NCBI GenBank assembly: GCA_963814975.1
Contig: CAWFFB010000037.1
Coordinates: 1-64,000, forward strand
DNA length: 64,000 nt
Reading direction: 5' to 3'
Source: CAVUXJ01 sp963814975
GTDB taxonomy: Bacteria > Acidobacteriota > Vicinamibacteria > Vicinamibacterales > CAVVIG01
Below are positions 17,204-26,404 of this stretch, in pieces. A program made the translations under genes and the position numbers. The first letter of the stretch is position 1. The number at the start of each line of letters is the position of its first letter. A model generated the notes under the pieces. It saw only the letters and a list, made by a program, of their open reading frames with translations. It was not told where the DNA came from and made no database searches.

Positions 17204-20200
17204 ATGACGACAAGTTCGGAGCGAAGTACGGTTCTCGCGGGAGGCGGGGAGATGGGGGCGTTGATGCGCTCCATCGACTGGTCGAAGACGGCTGTCGGTC
17301 GAGTCGAAACCTGGCCGCAGAGTCTGCGGACCGCGCTGAGCATCCTCCTCGAAACGGGCTTCCCCATGTACATCGCCTGGGGGAGCGACTATACGCAGTT
17401 TTACAACGACGGCTACCGTCCGATTCTTGGATCCACCAAGCACCCGACGGCCATGGGAACCAGCACTCGGGACACCTTCTCCGAGATCTGGAACATCATC
17501 GGACCGATGTTCCAGGACGTCATGGAGGGAAAACCGACGACGGTCGTCGATTTCATGCTGCCGCTGGACCGCCACGGCTTCACCGAGGAGTGCTATTTCA
17601 TTTTCTCGTACAGCCCGATCCGTGAGGAGAGCGGCCGCGTGGGCGGCGTCCTCGTCACGGTGACCGAGACCACGCCACGAGTGCTCGGCGAACGTCGGCT
17701 GAAGACCACGCAGCGCCTCGCGGCTGAAACCCGAGATGCGAAAACGGTTCGTGAGGCGTGCGAGATTGCCGGCCGCGTGCTCGCCGTCAATACGGACGAC
17801 CTGCCCTGGTTTCGCATCTATCTGATTGCCGACGATCGACAGCGGGCCGTGGTCGCCGCGACGTGCGGTGCCACGCCGCTCACGTTGGATCTGGGGGAGA
17901 CGATCCCGCTGACCGCGGGTCCACTCGCGGACGTGATGGAGACGAGCCGCGCCCACCTGTTCGACAGCACCTGGGCTGGCGGCGGCCAAGAGATGGCCGC
18001 TGCGGCGCCGGCACCCGGCAGCCTTCTGGCGTTGCCCATCACCCGGCAGGGCATGGAACATCCGATGGGGATCCTGATAGCGGCGACCAGCCCGCGACTC
18101 ATGCTGGACGCCGCTTATCGCGACTTTCTGTCCCTCGTCGGGTCACAAATCGGTACCGCGATTGCCGGCGCCCAGGCCCTCGAGGAGGCACGGGCGCGCG
18201 CCGATGCGCTGGCGCAGCTGGATCGGGCGAAGACGGCGTTCTTCAACAACGTCAGCCACGAGTTTCGCACGCCGCTGACTCTCATGCTCGGGCCCACCGA
18301 AGAAGCGCTCGCCTCTCCGGACCGGGCATTGCGCGGCGCCGACCTGGAAACGGTACACCGCAACGAACTGCGGCTCCTCAAGCTGGTGAATACGTTGCTG
18401 GATTTCTCCCGCATCGAGGCGGGACGGGTGAACGCGACGTTCGAGCCCACCGATCTCGCCGCCCTCACCACGGATCTCGCCAGCGCGTTCCGGTCGGCGA
18501 TAGAGCGCGCGGGACTGCAACTGATCGTCGATTGCCCGGCACTCCCGGTCGCCGTGAACGTCGATCGCGAGATGTGGGAAAAGATCGTCCTCAATCTGCT
18601 GTCGAATGCCCTCAAGTTCACCTTCGAGGGCGCAATCACGGTCCGGCTGTCGACAGACAACTCGCAGGTCGAGCTTCGCGTGCGTGACACCGGTATCGGC
18701 ATTGCCCCGAGCGATCTCGAACGTGTCTTCGATCGCTTCCACCGCATCGAGCGTGCGGCGGCGCGCACGCACGAAGGTTCGGGGATCGGCCTCGCGCTCG
18801 TCCGCGAGCTCGTCACCATTCACGACGGCACGATCCGCGCCGAGAGCGTCGTCGGCGAAGGGTCCGAGTTCTGCGTGCGCGTTCCGGTCGGCGTGGCCCG
18901 CCGCACGGTAGGGCACGGCGTTCCCGGGCCCGCGCGTGCGAAAGTGCAGCCGGTTCCTGCCGCCACCCCGTACGTGGAGGAGGCGCTCCGATGGCTCCCT
19001 CCTGACGGGCCCCATGACTCACGCAACTCGCCGGCCGCCTTGCGCCAGGCGATGACCCGAGTGCTCGTGGCCGACGACAACGCCGACATGCGCGACTATC
19101 TGGGTCGCCTGTTGTCGGCGCGATTTCAGGTTGAAACGGTCGGCGACGGCACTACGGCCCTGGACGCCGTCCGGCGGCGGCGGCCCGACGTGATCGTCAG
19201 CGACATCATGATGCCTGGTCTTGACGGGTTCCAGCTCCTCGCGGCGCTCCGCGCCGCCGAGGACACTCGCGGGATTCCGTTCATTCTGGTCTCAGCTCGC
19301 GCGGGCGAAGAGGCCCGAATCGAGGGGCTTCACGCGGGCGCCGACGACTATCTGGTGAAACCCTTCTCCGCGCGCGAGCTCGTCGCGCGCGTTGAGACGC
19401 AACTGGTGCGGGCCAAGATGCGATCCCTCGAGGAGAAGCATGCCGTCAGGCTCGCGAGTATCTTCGCGCACGCACCGGTGGGCGTGGCGATCCTCAGCGG
19501 TCCCGAACACGTCTTCGAGTTCGCCAACAGCCAGTACCTGGACCTGGTAGGGAGACGGGAGGTGGTCGGGAAGCCCGCGCGCGAGGCGCTGCCGGAGCTG
19601 GCCGGGCAGAGCATGTACGAGATTCTGGATGGCGTCTACACGTCGGGCGCGCCCTTTGTCGGCCGGTCCGTTCGCGCCGTGATTCAGCGGCGCCTGACAG
19701 TGCCAGAGGAGACCTTCTTCGACTTCGTGTATCAGCCGCTGTTCGATGAACAAGGTGGTGTGACGGGAATCGCTGTCGTCGTCTTTGATGTGACAGACCT
19801 CACCAACGCACGGCGGGAGGCCGAGGCGGCGAATCGCGCCAAGGACGAATTTCTGGCGATGCTCGGCCACGAGCTCCGCAACCCATTGGCCCCGATTCTG
19901 ACGGCCCTGCAGTTGATGCGACTGCGCAACGTGTCGGGAGCCGATCGCGAACGCACGATCATCGAACGCCAGGTCAAACATCTGGTATCGCTGGTCGATG
20001 ATCTGCTCGACGTGTCGCGCATCACCCGCGGCAAAGTTCAGCTCAGGAACGACCGGGTCGACATGGCCGATGTCATCGCGAAGGCGATCGAGATGACGAG
20101 TCCGGCAATCGAGGGCCGGCGCCACCTGTTGACCGTGAACGCCCCCCGGGGTCTCCTGGTGACGGGCGACGCGCCCCGTTTATCTCAGGTGATTGCGAAT

Positions 20201-20956
20201 CTCTTGACCAACGCAGCGAAGTACACCGATGCAGGTGGTGAGATTTCGTTGTCTGCCGTCGGCGGGCCCTCGAATGTACGGGTGACGATATCGGATACCG
20301 GGCGGGGAATCGCGCCAGAGATGCTGCCGCACATCTTCGACCTGTTCGCACAAGAGCGCCAGGAAATCGACCGATCCGATGGAGGACTGGGACTTGGCCT
20401 GGCGATCGTGAAGAGCCTCGTGCTCGCGCATCGCGGCACCGTCGACGCGCACAGCGACGGCAAGGGTCGCGGGGCACAGTTCGTGGTCCATCTCCCGCGC
20501 GCGGGAGAGGCTGGCGAACCCGACGAGCCACGCCCGGACGCCGCGACGGCAGACCCGTTACCTACCGCGACCGCGGGACTTCGAATCCTGGTCGTCGACG
20601 ACAACCCGGATGCCGCGCAGATGTTGGCGGAGGCGCTCTTTGCCCTCGGGCACAACACCCGCGTCGCCTTCAACGGTCCGCGCGCAATGGAGGCCGCCGC
20701 AGCGTTTCGGCCTGATGTGGCGCTGTTGGACCTCGGGCTGCCCGTCATGGACGGGTTCGAGCTGGCGCAAACTCTCAAGACACTCCCGGGCCTGGAAAAT
20801 CTCGAGCTGGTGGCCATCACTGGTTATGGCCAGGACAGCGATCGCTATCGGACCAGCCAAGCCGGATTCGACGAGCACATGGTCAAACCGGTGGACCTGG
20901 ACGGTCTCGAGGTGTGGCTTCGCAACAGCCAGCTGCGGCGTAACACTCGCATGTAG
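17204..20956 (+). CDS. Hybrid sensor histidine kinase with two kinase cores and two receiver domains
   Basis: 1250 residues, no obvious membrane segment. Order: N-terminal PAS-like sensor (YIAWGSDYTQFYNDGYRPIL, ~40-160), GAF domain (~185-335), HisKA with VSHEFRTPLTLMLGP (His ~352), HATPase with ILNLLSNALKF and GSGIGLALVRELV, receiver 1 (VLVADDNADMRDYL; phospho-Asp in VSDIMMPGLDG ~667), PAS (~755-865), a second HisKA with MLGHELRNPLAP (His ~888), second HATPase (GLGLGLAIVKSL) and receiver 2 (ILVVDDNPDAAQM; Asp in LLDLGLPVMDG ~1174). Cytoplasmic phosphorelay protein. No output regulator is next to it, so its target is unknown. Confidence 0.95.
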   Translation: MTTSSERSTVLAGGGEMGALMRSIDWSKTAVGRVETWPQSLRTALSILLETGFPMYIAWGSDYTQFYNDGYRPILGSTKHPTAMGTSTRDTFSEIWNIIGPMFQDVMEGKPTTVVDFMLPLDRHGFTEECYFIFSYSPIREESGRVGGVLVTVTETTPRVLGERRLKTTQRLAAETRDAKTVREACEIAGRVLAVNTDDLPWFRIYLIADDRQRAVVAATCGATPLTLDLGETIPLTAGPLADVMETSRAHLFDSTWAGGGQEMAAAAPAPGSLLALPITRQGMEHPMGILIAATSPRLMLDAAYRDFLSLVGSQIGTAIAGAQALEEARARADALAQLDRAKTAFFNNVSHEFRTPLTLMLGPTEEALASPDRALRGADLETVHRNELRLLKLVNTLLDFSRIEAGRVNATFEPTDLAALTTDLASAFRSAIERAGLQLIVDCPALPVAVNVDREMWEKIVLNLLSNALKFTFEGAITVRLSTDNSQVELRVRDTGIGIAPSDLERVFDRFHRIERAAARTHEGSGIGLALVRELVTIHDGTIRAESVVGEGSEFCVRVPVGVARRTVGHGVPGPARAKVQPVPAATPYVEEALRWLPPDGPHDSRNSPAALRQAMTRVLVADDNADMRDYLGRLLSARFQVETVGDGTTALDAVRRRRPDVIVSDIMMPGLDGFQLLAALRAAEDTRGIPFILVSARAGEEARIEGLHAGADDYLVKPFSARELVARVETQLVRAKMRSLEEKHAVRLASIFAHAPVGVAILSGPEHVFEFANSQYLDLVGRREVVGKPAREALPELAGQSMYEILDGVYTSGAPFVGRSVRAVIQRRLTVPEETFFDFVYQPLFDEQGGVTGIAVVVFDVTDLTNARREAEAANRAKDEFLAMLGHELRNPLAPILTALQLMRLRNVSGADRERTIIERQVKHLVSLVDDLLDVSRITRGKVQLRNDRVDMADVIAKAIEMTSPAIEGRRHLLTVNAPRGLLVTGDAPRLSQVIANLLTNAAKYTDAGGEISLSAVGGPSNVRVTISDTGRGIAPEMLPHIFDLFAQERQEIDRSDGGLGLGLAIVKSLVLAHRGTVDAHSDGKGRGAQFVVHLPRAGEAGEPDEPRPDAATADPLPTATAGLRILVVDDNPDAAQMLAEALFALGHNTRVAFNGPRAMEAAAAFRPDVALLDLGLPVMDGFELAQTLKTLPGLENLELVAITGYGQDSDRYRTSQAGFDEHMVKPVDLDGLEVWLRNSQLRRNTRM

Positions 20957-21074
20957 TGCAGCGAAACGGTCGCACGCGTGTGGGAAATCGTTACTGCCTG
21001 ACCTTCGTTCCGACCTTCTCGATGGCTTCGCCGACCTTCCGGCCCACCCGCCCCAAGGAGGCTGGCGATCGGTA

Positions 21075-21344
21075 CTATGAGGCGAGGGACATGACGAAAC
21101 GATCGTCGTTCCTTGGCGATGGTCCGGCGGCCGCGATAGCGATGGCCCGTCGAGACGACGCGCTCGCTTCCTCGCACGCCGGGCAGCTGCAGGCCAGTGT
21201 CTGCTTCACGCAGGGCTCCAAGGGATGCACGGCGTAGCCGAGGAATCCGGTCCAGAACTCCAAGGCGTGCTCGAGGCACACCTGGTGTGGGGTAGACACG
21301 ATCGTCATCGTGGAGGGCTTTCCGCAGTAGGCACAAGAAATCAT
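21075..21344 (-). CDS. Small protein with CxxC zinc-ribbon-like motifs
   Basis: 89 residues: ISCAYCGKPSTMTIVSTPHQ, VCLEHALEFWTGFLGYA, then CVKQTLACSCPACEE. The pairs CAYC, CLEH and CSCPAC look like metal-binding knuckles. The ATG is followed by a compact frame with no low-complexity sequence. It lies convergent to the hybrid kinase gene. I do not recognise the family by name; nucleic-acid or protein binding through zinc is an inference. Confidence 0.6.
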   Translation of the reverse strand: MISCAYCGKPSTMTIVSTPHQVCLEHALEFWTGFLGYAVHPLEPCVKQTLACSCPACEEASASSRRAIAIAAAGPSPRNDDRFVMSLAS

Positions 21345-21537
21345 GACGTAACTCTACGGGGACAAGCCTGAGCTTGGATGTACCGGTATGCACACCTCGG
21401 GCTTCGGGGTTCCCTCAGAGAAGCACCCAGACGACGGCGCTGCGCGCGCCACTTTGGAGCCAGATCGTTCCATGATCGGACACAACCCGTAAGATGCAGC
21501 AGTTGTGAGCCTTAACGTCCTCTAGCGGCACGCGTAG

Positions 21538-22002
21538 AGGCCTGGTGCCGGGCGCGACCGGTGCGGGTACCTTCCCGACCCCGCCGCCGATCGGCTGGTC
21601 GCCTCAGAGGCCTTTGGACCGTCGGCCGCGGTGATGAAGGGAATGAGCGTCGGCATGGGCGACCGGCTGACAGGGTGGGTGGGGGCCAGGCGCCAGATGA
21701 TCGTGAATTCACCGGCGGCGCTCGACCTGCTCGAGCGCGCGACGATCGCGAGTCCGCCGCTCGCGAGCTGTATGAGCGTGCCCCTGACGATTGGCGACTC
21801 GCTGGTCGGGGTCCTCACACTCTACGCAAGCGAACCGGACAGGTTCGACGAAGAGCGCGGGCGATTCCTGCAGATGGTTGCGCCACAGATCGCGACCGCC
21901 ATTCACGCGGCGGCGCCTCCCGCGTCGATCAAGGGCGTTGCGATGGTGGCCGACAAGCGGGCGCCGGCCGCACGCGAGCTCCGCCTCGTCTCCGCCAGTT
22001 AG
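21538..22002 (+). pseudogene. GAF domain fragment
   Basis: Open plus-strand frame from after a TAG at about 21535. It reads GYLPDPAADRLVASEAFGPS, MGDRLTGWVGARRQMIVNSP, SCMSVPLTIGDSLVGVLTLY and FLQMVAPQIATAIHAA, which are the second half of a GAF sensor domain. The start of the domain and any output domain are missing; the only in-frame ATG (21631) would begin inside the domain. A remnant of a sensor protein, perhaps related to the GAF part of the adjacent hybrid kinase. Confidence 0.6.
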
Positions 22003-22432
22003 ATCCCTTCAGAAAGCGCTGCACGACCGTTCGCAGATTTCACAGCGATGTCGTGACCGGAGCTGGCGGGGGCTACTGTCAGCCTACGCTTCTTTGGTTC
22101 TCCGTGTGAACGGTTCGCTCCGTCCACTCCGTCGACCCCGGTCACACCCCGTGTCGTCACCGACGTGCCAGCAGCGATCTGATGATTTGTCCAACGGAAG
22201 CGGACAGATCACTTGTCAACAACATCCTGCGGTTTGGTCCTTGACAGCTACTCCAAGCCAACGATAATGAGCGTTTCGCGTCATGCGTGCAGATTCCAGG
22301 TTGTGACCGACCCAACCGAAGGCAACTGCGATTCCCCGAGGTTGCGCATCCGACAATGCAGCAGCGTTGAGGCGTCCCACCTGGCTGTGCATTGGGAGAC
22401 GCGCTGATCCGGCTTACCGTTCGGGAGGAACC
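22003..22432. other. Gene-free stretch upstream of MBL gene
   Basis: About 430 bases with no frame showing a domain. Several short stops in all frames. The last 15 bases carry GGGAGGA, the ribosome binding site for the next gene, so its promoter should be here. No convincing promoter elements or hairpins were seen. Confidence 0.4.
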
Positions 22433-24039
22433 ATGGCGAAAAAGTTGTTCGGTGTGCTCGCGCTGCTCGTCGTTCTGGGAGGCCGGATGCCCGCCCAGCA
22501 GTTCCCACCCGGGTATGTCGATCCCGCGCCACTGCTGGCCGCGGCCGCCAAGGAAATCGGTGAGGCCAATCTGAAGTGCATCACGTTGTCCGGCGCCGGC
22601 TACAGCGGGGCCGTCGGCCAGACGTTCGAGAACGCCCCGAACATCGATTGGCCCAGGTCCCCGGGTGGGATGACCAACTACACCCGCACCATCAACTGGG
22701 AAACGGGAACCAGCAAGGAGACATTCGATCGCACCCCGGGTCTGAACCCGGCCTCATGGAAGTACGGCCCGGGCTGGCAGGGCGGCACGCCGACCCAGAA
22801 GTTCGCGCGTCAGACCCACATCGTCAACGGCAAATTTGCCTGGCACATGGACGGCGACGGCCCGCCCGTGGCCGCCCTGCCCGAAGACGCGGAGCGGTAC
22901 CAGCTGGACATCTGGCTGAACCCCCCCGGATTCCTCAAGGCCGCCCGCCTGCCGGGCGCCAATCCTCGAGCCGTCTGGCGGTGGGAGCAGATCGAGATGG
23001 GCCGGGATGGAAATGTGGTGGCGCCTCAGAAGATGCACGTGGTGATGATCAATATCGGCAAGTTTCGCGTGGATGCCACGATCAACGGGGAGAATCAGAT
23101 TCAGCGGATCAAGACAACGGTGAACGATCCGACGCTGGGCGACTTCAATATCGAGCAGGAATCCACGGATCAGATGACATTCGGCAACGTAAATGGCCGA
23201 TCACCTGGCATTCGCACCACGGATGGGATGACAACTGGCAGTTCTACCGCCTGAGCACCGGCCACAACGGCTACGGCGGGAAGTTCCCGAACGTGCAGCC
23301 GAACGTCTGCCCGGATCCGGTTCCCGTGCCGGAGCCGGTGAGACAGGCGACTTTCCCCTTGACGGTCACCGTCGACAAAATGGCCAATGGCGTGTATCTA
23401 CTCGGGGGCGGGCCCGCCAACAGCTACATGGTGGAGTTCCGCGATTTCGTCGCGGTGTTCGAGGCGCCCATCAACGAGAAACGCAGTCTGGCGGTCATCG
23501 AGCAGGTCGCGAAGCTGGCTCCCAACAAACCGATCCGCTGGCTCATCGTGTCTCACCCGCACTTCGATCACATCGGAGGAATACGCACCTACAACCACAT
23601 CGGCGCGACCATCGTTCAGCACCGGAAGAACATCGAGTTCCTGAACAAGGATGTGTTGGTCTACGAGCCCAGGACCGTCGAGCCCGATATTGTCGCGCTG
23701 ATGCCGCCGACCGAATTGGCCGAAGGCTACAACTACGAAGCCATCAACGAGAATTTCGTGATCACCGATGATTCCCGGATCCTGCATGTCTACTACGTGC
23801 AGCCCCTGCAACACGTTGCCGGCATGCTGATGGCGTATCTGCCGGCTGAGCGCATCGCGTTCGAAGCGGATCTCTTCGATACGCATGAAGCACCGCCGGC
23901 GACGCCCACGCCGGCGATGCGCAGCCTCTTCACCCAGGTGAAACGGATGAAACTTGACGTGGCGACGCTCGCGCCCGTGCACGGCAAGCCGGTCCCCTGG
24001 AGTACGTTCGTCGCCGCGATGGGCCCCGCGGCCAAATAG
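22433..24039 (+). CDS. Exported MBL-fold metallo-hydrolase (frame-broken)
   Basis: ATG follows GGGAGGA; signal peptide KLFGVLALLVVLGGRMPAQQ. The first ~250 residues form an N-terminal domain (APLLAAAAKEIGEANLKCIT and onward) in one frame; the metallo-beta-lactamase domain continues in the next frame: MANGVYLLGGGPANSYMVEF, zinc motif SHPHFDHIGG, QHVAGMLMAYLP and LAPVHGKPVPWSTF. The switch is near 23190: inserting one base between GGCAACGT and AAATGG joins FGNV to KWPITWHSHHGWDDNWQFYR smoothly. Both halves are intact otherwise, so a single-base deletion (mutation or assembly error) is the simplest reading. Substrate unknown; periplasmic. Confidence 0.8.
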
Positions 24040-24148
24040 ACGCGCGACGTGGACGGGGGTGAGCCGGAAATCGGCCCCCCCCGTTCTCGTTGACCGCCGC
24101 CTGCAGCGCACGGGCATCAGCGCCCGCAGTCGTCAGGCGCACCCCGTC

Positions 24149-25051
24149 TTACGTGCCGCGCCCCCACAGGCCGCAATAGCGTCGCAGCACGAATTGCATA
24201 TTGGCCTCGTAGCCCGGCCATTTTTCGTACTTCGGCAGCCGCACTTCCTTCTCCACCGGCTCCCAGCACTTCCCCTCGCGCGCCAAGGGCTTCACCGCTT
24301 CGGAAGCGTCCTGGAGGAACGTCAACTGATCCTGAACGTCCTTCTTCGTGCCCAGCCGGTCACCCACGCCCGGATGACCCGGGACCAGCTGTTCCCAATC
24401 CATCGCCAGGATCTGCTTGATCGAGCTCTCGGCCTCGAGGGGATAGAAGTCGATCATGCCGCGGCCCGGCACCTGGCCGACCGGCAGGAGGTCGACCACG
24501 AAGAGGACTCTCTCCTTCGGCAGCCGCATGACGAGCGTGCTGTCGGAATGATTGAGACCCACGAAGGTCAACTCGAGCGCGGTGCCGCCCAGCGTGATGG
24601 TTCTCCTCTTGTCGAATGTTTCGTCGGCGGGAGGGGTCGCCGCATCGTTCTGAACCGAAAGGCGCTCGTTCACCCGCTTGTGCGCGACGATTTTCGCGCC
24701 GGCATCCTTGAACGGCTTGCCGCCGGTTATGTGATCGAAATGGTGATGACTGTAAACCAGGTACTTGATCGGCTTGTCGGTGACCTTCTTGATCTCCTCG
24801 ATGTAGGTGGCGCCTCCCGTGGGACGTCCGTAAGAGATTGGATCGGTGGCGATGACGCCCTCGTTGGTGACGACGAATATCGACTGGTTGTTGCCGTTGC
24901 GGAAGATATAGACGTTGTCGGTGCCTGGAACCTTCGTGGTCGCGACCTGCGGCCGTTGCGCCGCCGGCGCCGCTGGCTGGCCCTGCGACCAGGCCGGCGC
25001 TGCCGCCCCTAGTACACCGAGAAGCGCTGCAGCGATGGTACGGTGGTACAT
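24149..25051 (-). CDS. Exported MBL-fold metallo-hydrolase
   Basis: 300 residues with signal peptide (TIAAALLGVLGAAAPAWSQG). Zinc site YSHHHFDHITGG (HxHxDH), further ligands in GLNHSDSTLV and VDLLPVG region, and LVPGHPGVG. Length and motifs fit the subclass B3-like/quinoprotein-relay-associated exported MBL group rather than glyoxalase II. It is convergent with the other MBL gene across a 110-base gap; the two are different subfamilies (this one lacks the ~250-residue N-terminal domain). Substrate unknown. Confidence 0.9.
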   Translation of the reverse strand: MYHRTIAAALLGVLGAAAPAWSQGQPAAPAAQRPQVATTKVPGTDNVYIFRNGNNQSIFVVTNEGVIATDPISYGRPTGGATYIEEIKKVTDKPIKYLVYSHHHFDHITGGKPFKDAGAKIVAHKRVNERLSVQNDAATPPADETFDKRRTITLGGTALELTFVGLNHSDSTLVMRLPKERVLFVVDLLPVGQVPGRGMIDFYPLEAESSIKQILAMDWEQLVPGHPGVGDRLGTKKDVQDQLTFLQDASEAVKPLAREGKCWEPVEKEVRLPKYEKWPGYEANMQFVLRRYCGLWGRGT

Positions 25052-25203
25052 GTTTCCTCCAAGTCAGGTATGGGGATGACGGTACTCTCGATGTGAGCGT
25101 CCCGCGTATCTTATATATACCGAAGTGGCGGAAAAGTGACGGAGAATCGCCCCCGGTCTCTACTGGTGAAGAACCCCGGGCGCCGCTGCGCTCGAAGATA
25201 CCG

Positions 25204-25560
25204 CTACGGGTAAACCGACCGCTGCACACGCCACGTCTGCGCCGCGTCCTGGGCGCACGTGACCTGTATCAAGGCTGCGCCTTTGGTAGCGCCCGGCGGC
25301 ATCGCGACGCACTTCCCCGAATGACGCGCGACGAGTAGGGTATTCTGACCGATCGGGCTCAGTGAAAAGCGTTGACTGTCGGTCCCCGCACATGCCGAGG
25401 GCTCAACGGGCGCGCCTTCGTCATGGCGCGCACCCTTCACGTCCAGACATGTCCCGGCGCTGACCGACGCCAGCTGAAAGGCATCGCCGGTAGGGACCAA
25501 TCGCCAGCGCTGATCCCTCGATCCGTGGCACGGGGTGACCCCGATTGCGCCGCGCACTGT
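25204..25560 (-). pseudogene. Ricin-type beta-trefoil lectin fragment
   Basis: The minus-strand frame ending at 25204 contains GSRDQRWRLVPTGDAFQLAS, GTCLDVKGARHDEGAPV, DSQRFSLSPIGQNTLLV, GKCVAMPPGATKGAALIQV and AQTWRVQRSVYP. Three Q-x-W/F-type repeats with C-L/V-x-V segments define a ricin B carbohydrate-binding domain at the C-terminus of what should be a secreted enzyme. Upstream the frame is open to 25737 but the translation is not protein-like, and no catalytic domain or signal peptide is found. Confidence 0.6.
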
Positions 25561-25803
25561 CCTCGTCATCCTCCCGGGCCATTTCAAACTGCAAAGCTGG
25601 GACCGCATCGCGACTTTTCGGTGAGAACGCAGACTCCCGCGGCTCAGTTGGGAGGCAGCGGTGCGTTCGGACCTGCCCGTCGTTGGTGTCGGAACCAGCC
25701 CTTCAGCCCACGCCACCCCCCCTGTTCGCTTTCGCAATCACGGACGTTTAAACAGACAGAACGCGCAATCAAGCGTGTTCTCTCTGGTGAAGAAGGTGGA
25801 CAA

Positions 25804-26193
25804 ATGACCACTCGCAAACCGCTCGTAACGGCGTTGATTGTGGGCCTCGTGGTGCTAGCCGCCACAGTGTCCGTGGGTGCAGGCGCGTCCGACAACGACA
25901 AGATGTACGTCACCTTCAACCGACCGGTTGCTCTGCCCGGGGTCGCGCTCGGATCTGGGACCTACCTCTTTCAACTACTCGACGTGAACGCGCATAGCGT
26001 GGTCCGCGTGCTCAGCCGGGACGGCAAGACCAATCACTACACCGGATTTACCTTTCCGATCGAGCGCCCTGCTGGCATGAAGCAGGCACAGGTGATCTCG
26101 TTTGCAGAGGCATCGCCTGACAGGCCACAGCCGATCGCGATCTGGTGGCACGCGGATTCCCACGGCCGGCAGTTCCTCTATCCGAAGAAGTAG
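25804..26193 (+). CDS. Small exported protein of unknown function
   Basis: 129 residues from the ATG at 25804, preceded by AAGGTGG; the longer open frame upstream is antisense to the lectin remnant. Signal peptide (ALIVGLVVLAATVSVGAGAS). The mature part is beta-rich: MYVTFNRPVALPGVALGSGT, YLFQLLDVNAHSVVRVLSRD, and QPIAIWWHADSHGRQFLYP. I recognise this as a type of small secreted protein common in Acidobacteriota but know no function. Confidence 0.75.
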   Translation: MTTRKPLVTALIVGLVVLAATVSVGAGASDNDKMYVTFNRPVALPGVALGSGTYLFQLLDVNAHSVVRVLSRDGKTNHYTGFTFPIERPAGMKQAQVISFAEASPDRPQPIAIWWHADSHGRQFLYPKK

Positions 26194-26404
26194 CGGGTCG
26201 TTCGATGCTCTGGACGCGGTGCCTGCAGGCACGACCACGCCGCCGTGCCTGCAGCATCCTGTCGGTTCGTGACCTGGGTGCCGCACACCGCCGAACTGAG
26301 TCGAACATCTCGCACCCTGCAAAGCGCTCTTCGCACCGTAGCTGTTCCATCCAGTCACTCCCATCGTTCAACGTTCAGACGCGATGTTCCAAAGGAATCC
26401 GCTC

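Noticed and set aside
17204..21344. Two-component system with adjacent response regulator
   Set aside because: No separate regulator gene follows the hybrid kinase; both receivers are within the same protein.
26219..26232. 14-base perfect palindrome GTGCCTGCAGGCAC considered as a terminator
   Set aside because: No T-run follows and the loop would be absent; a GC-rich palindrome of this length occurs by chance in 64 kb of such DNA.
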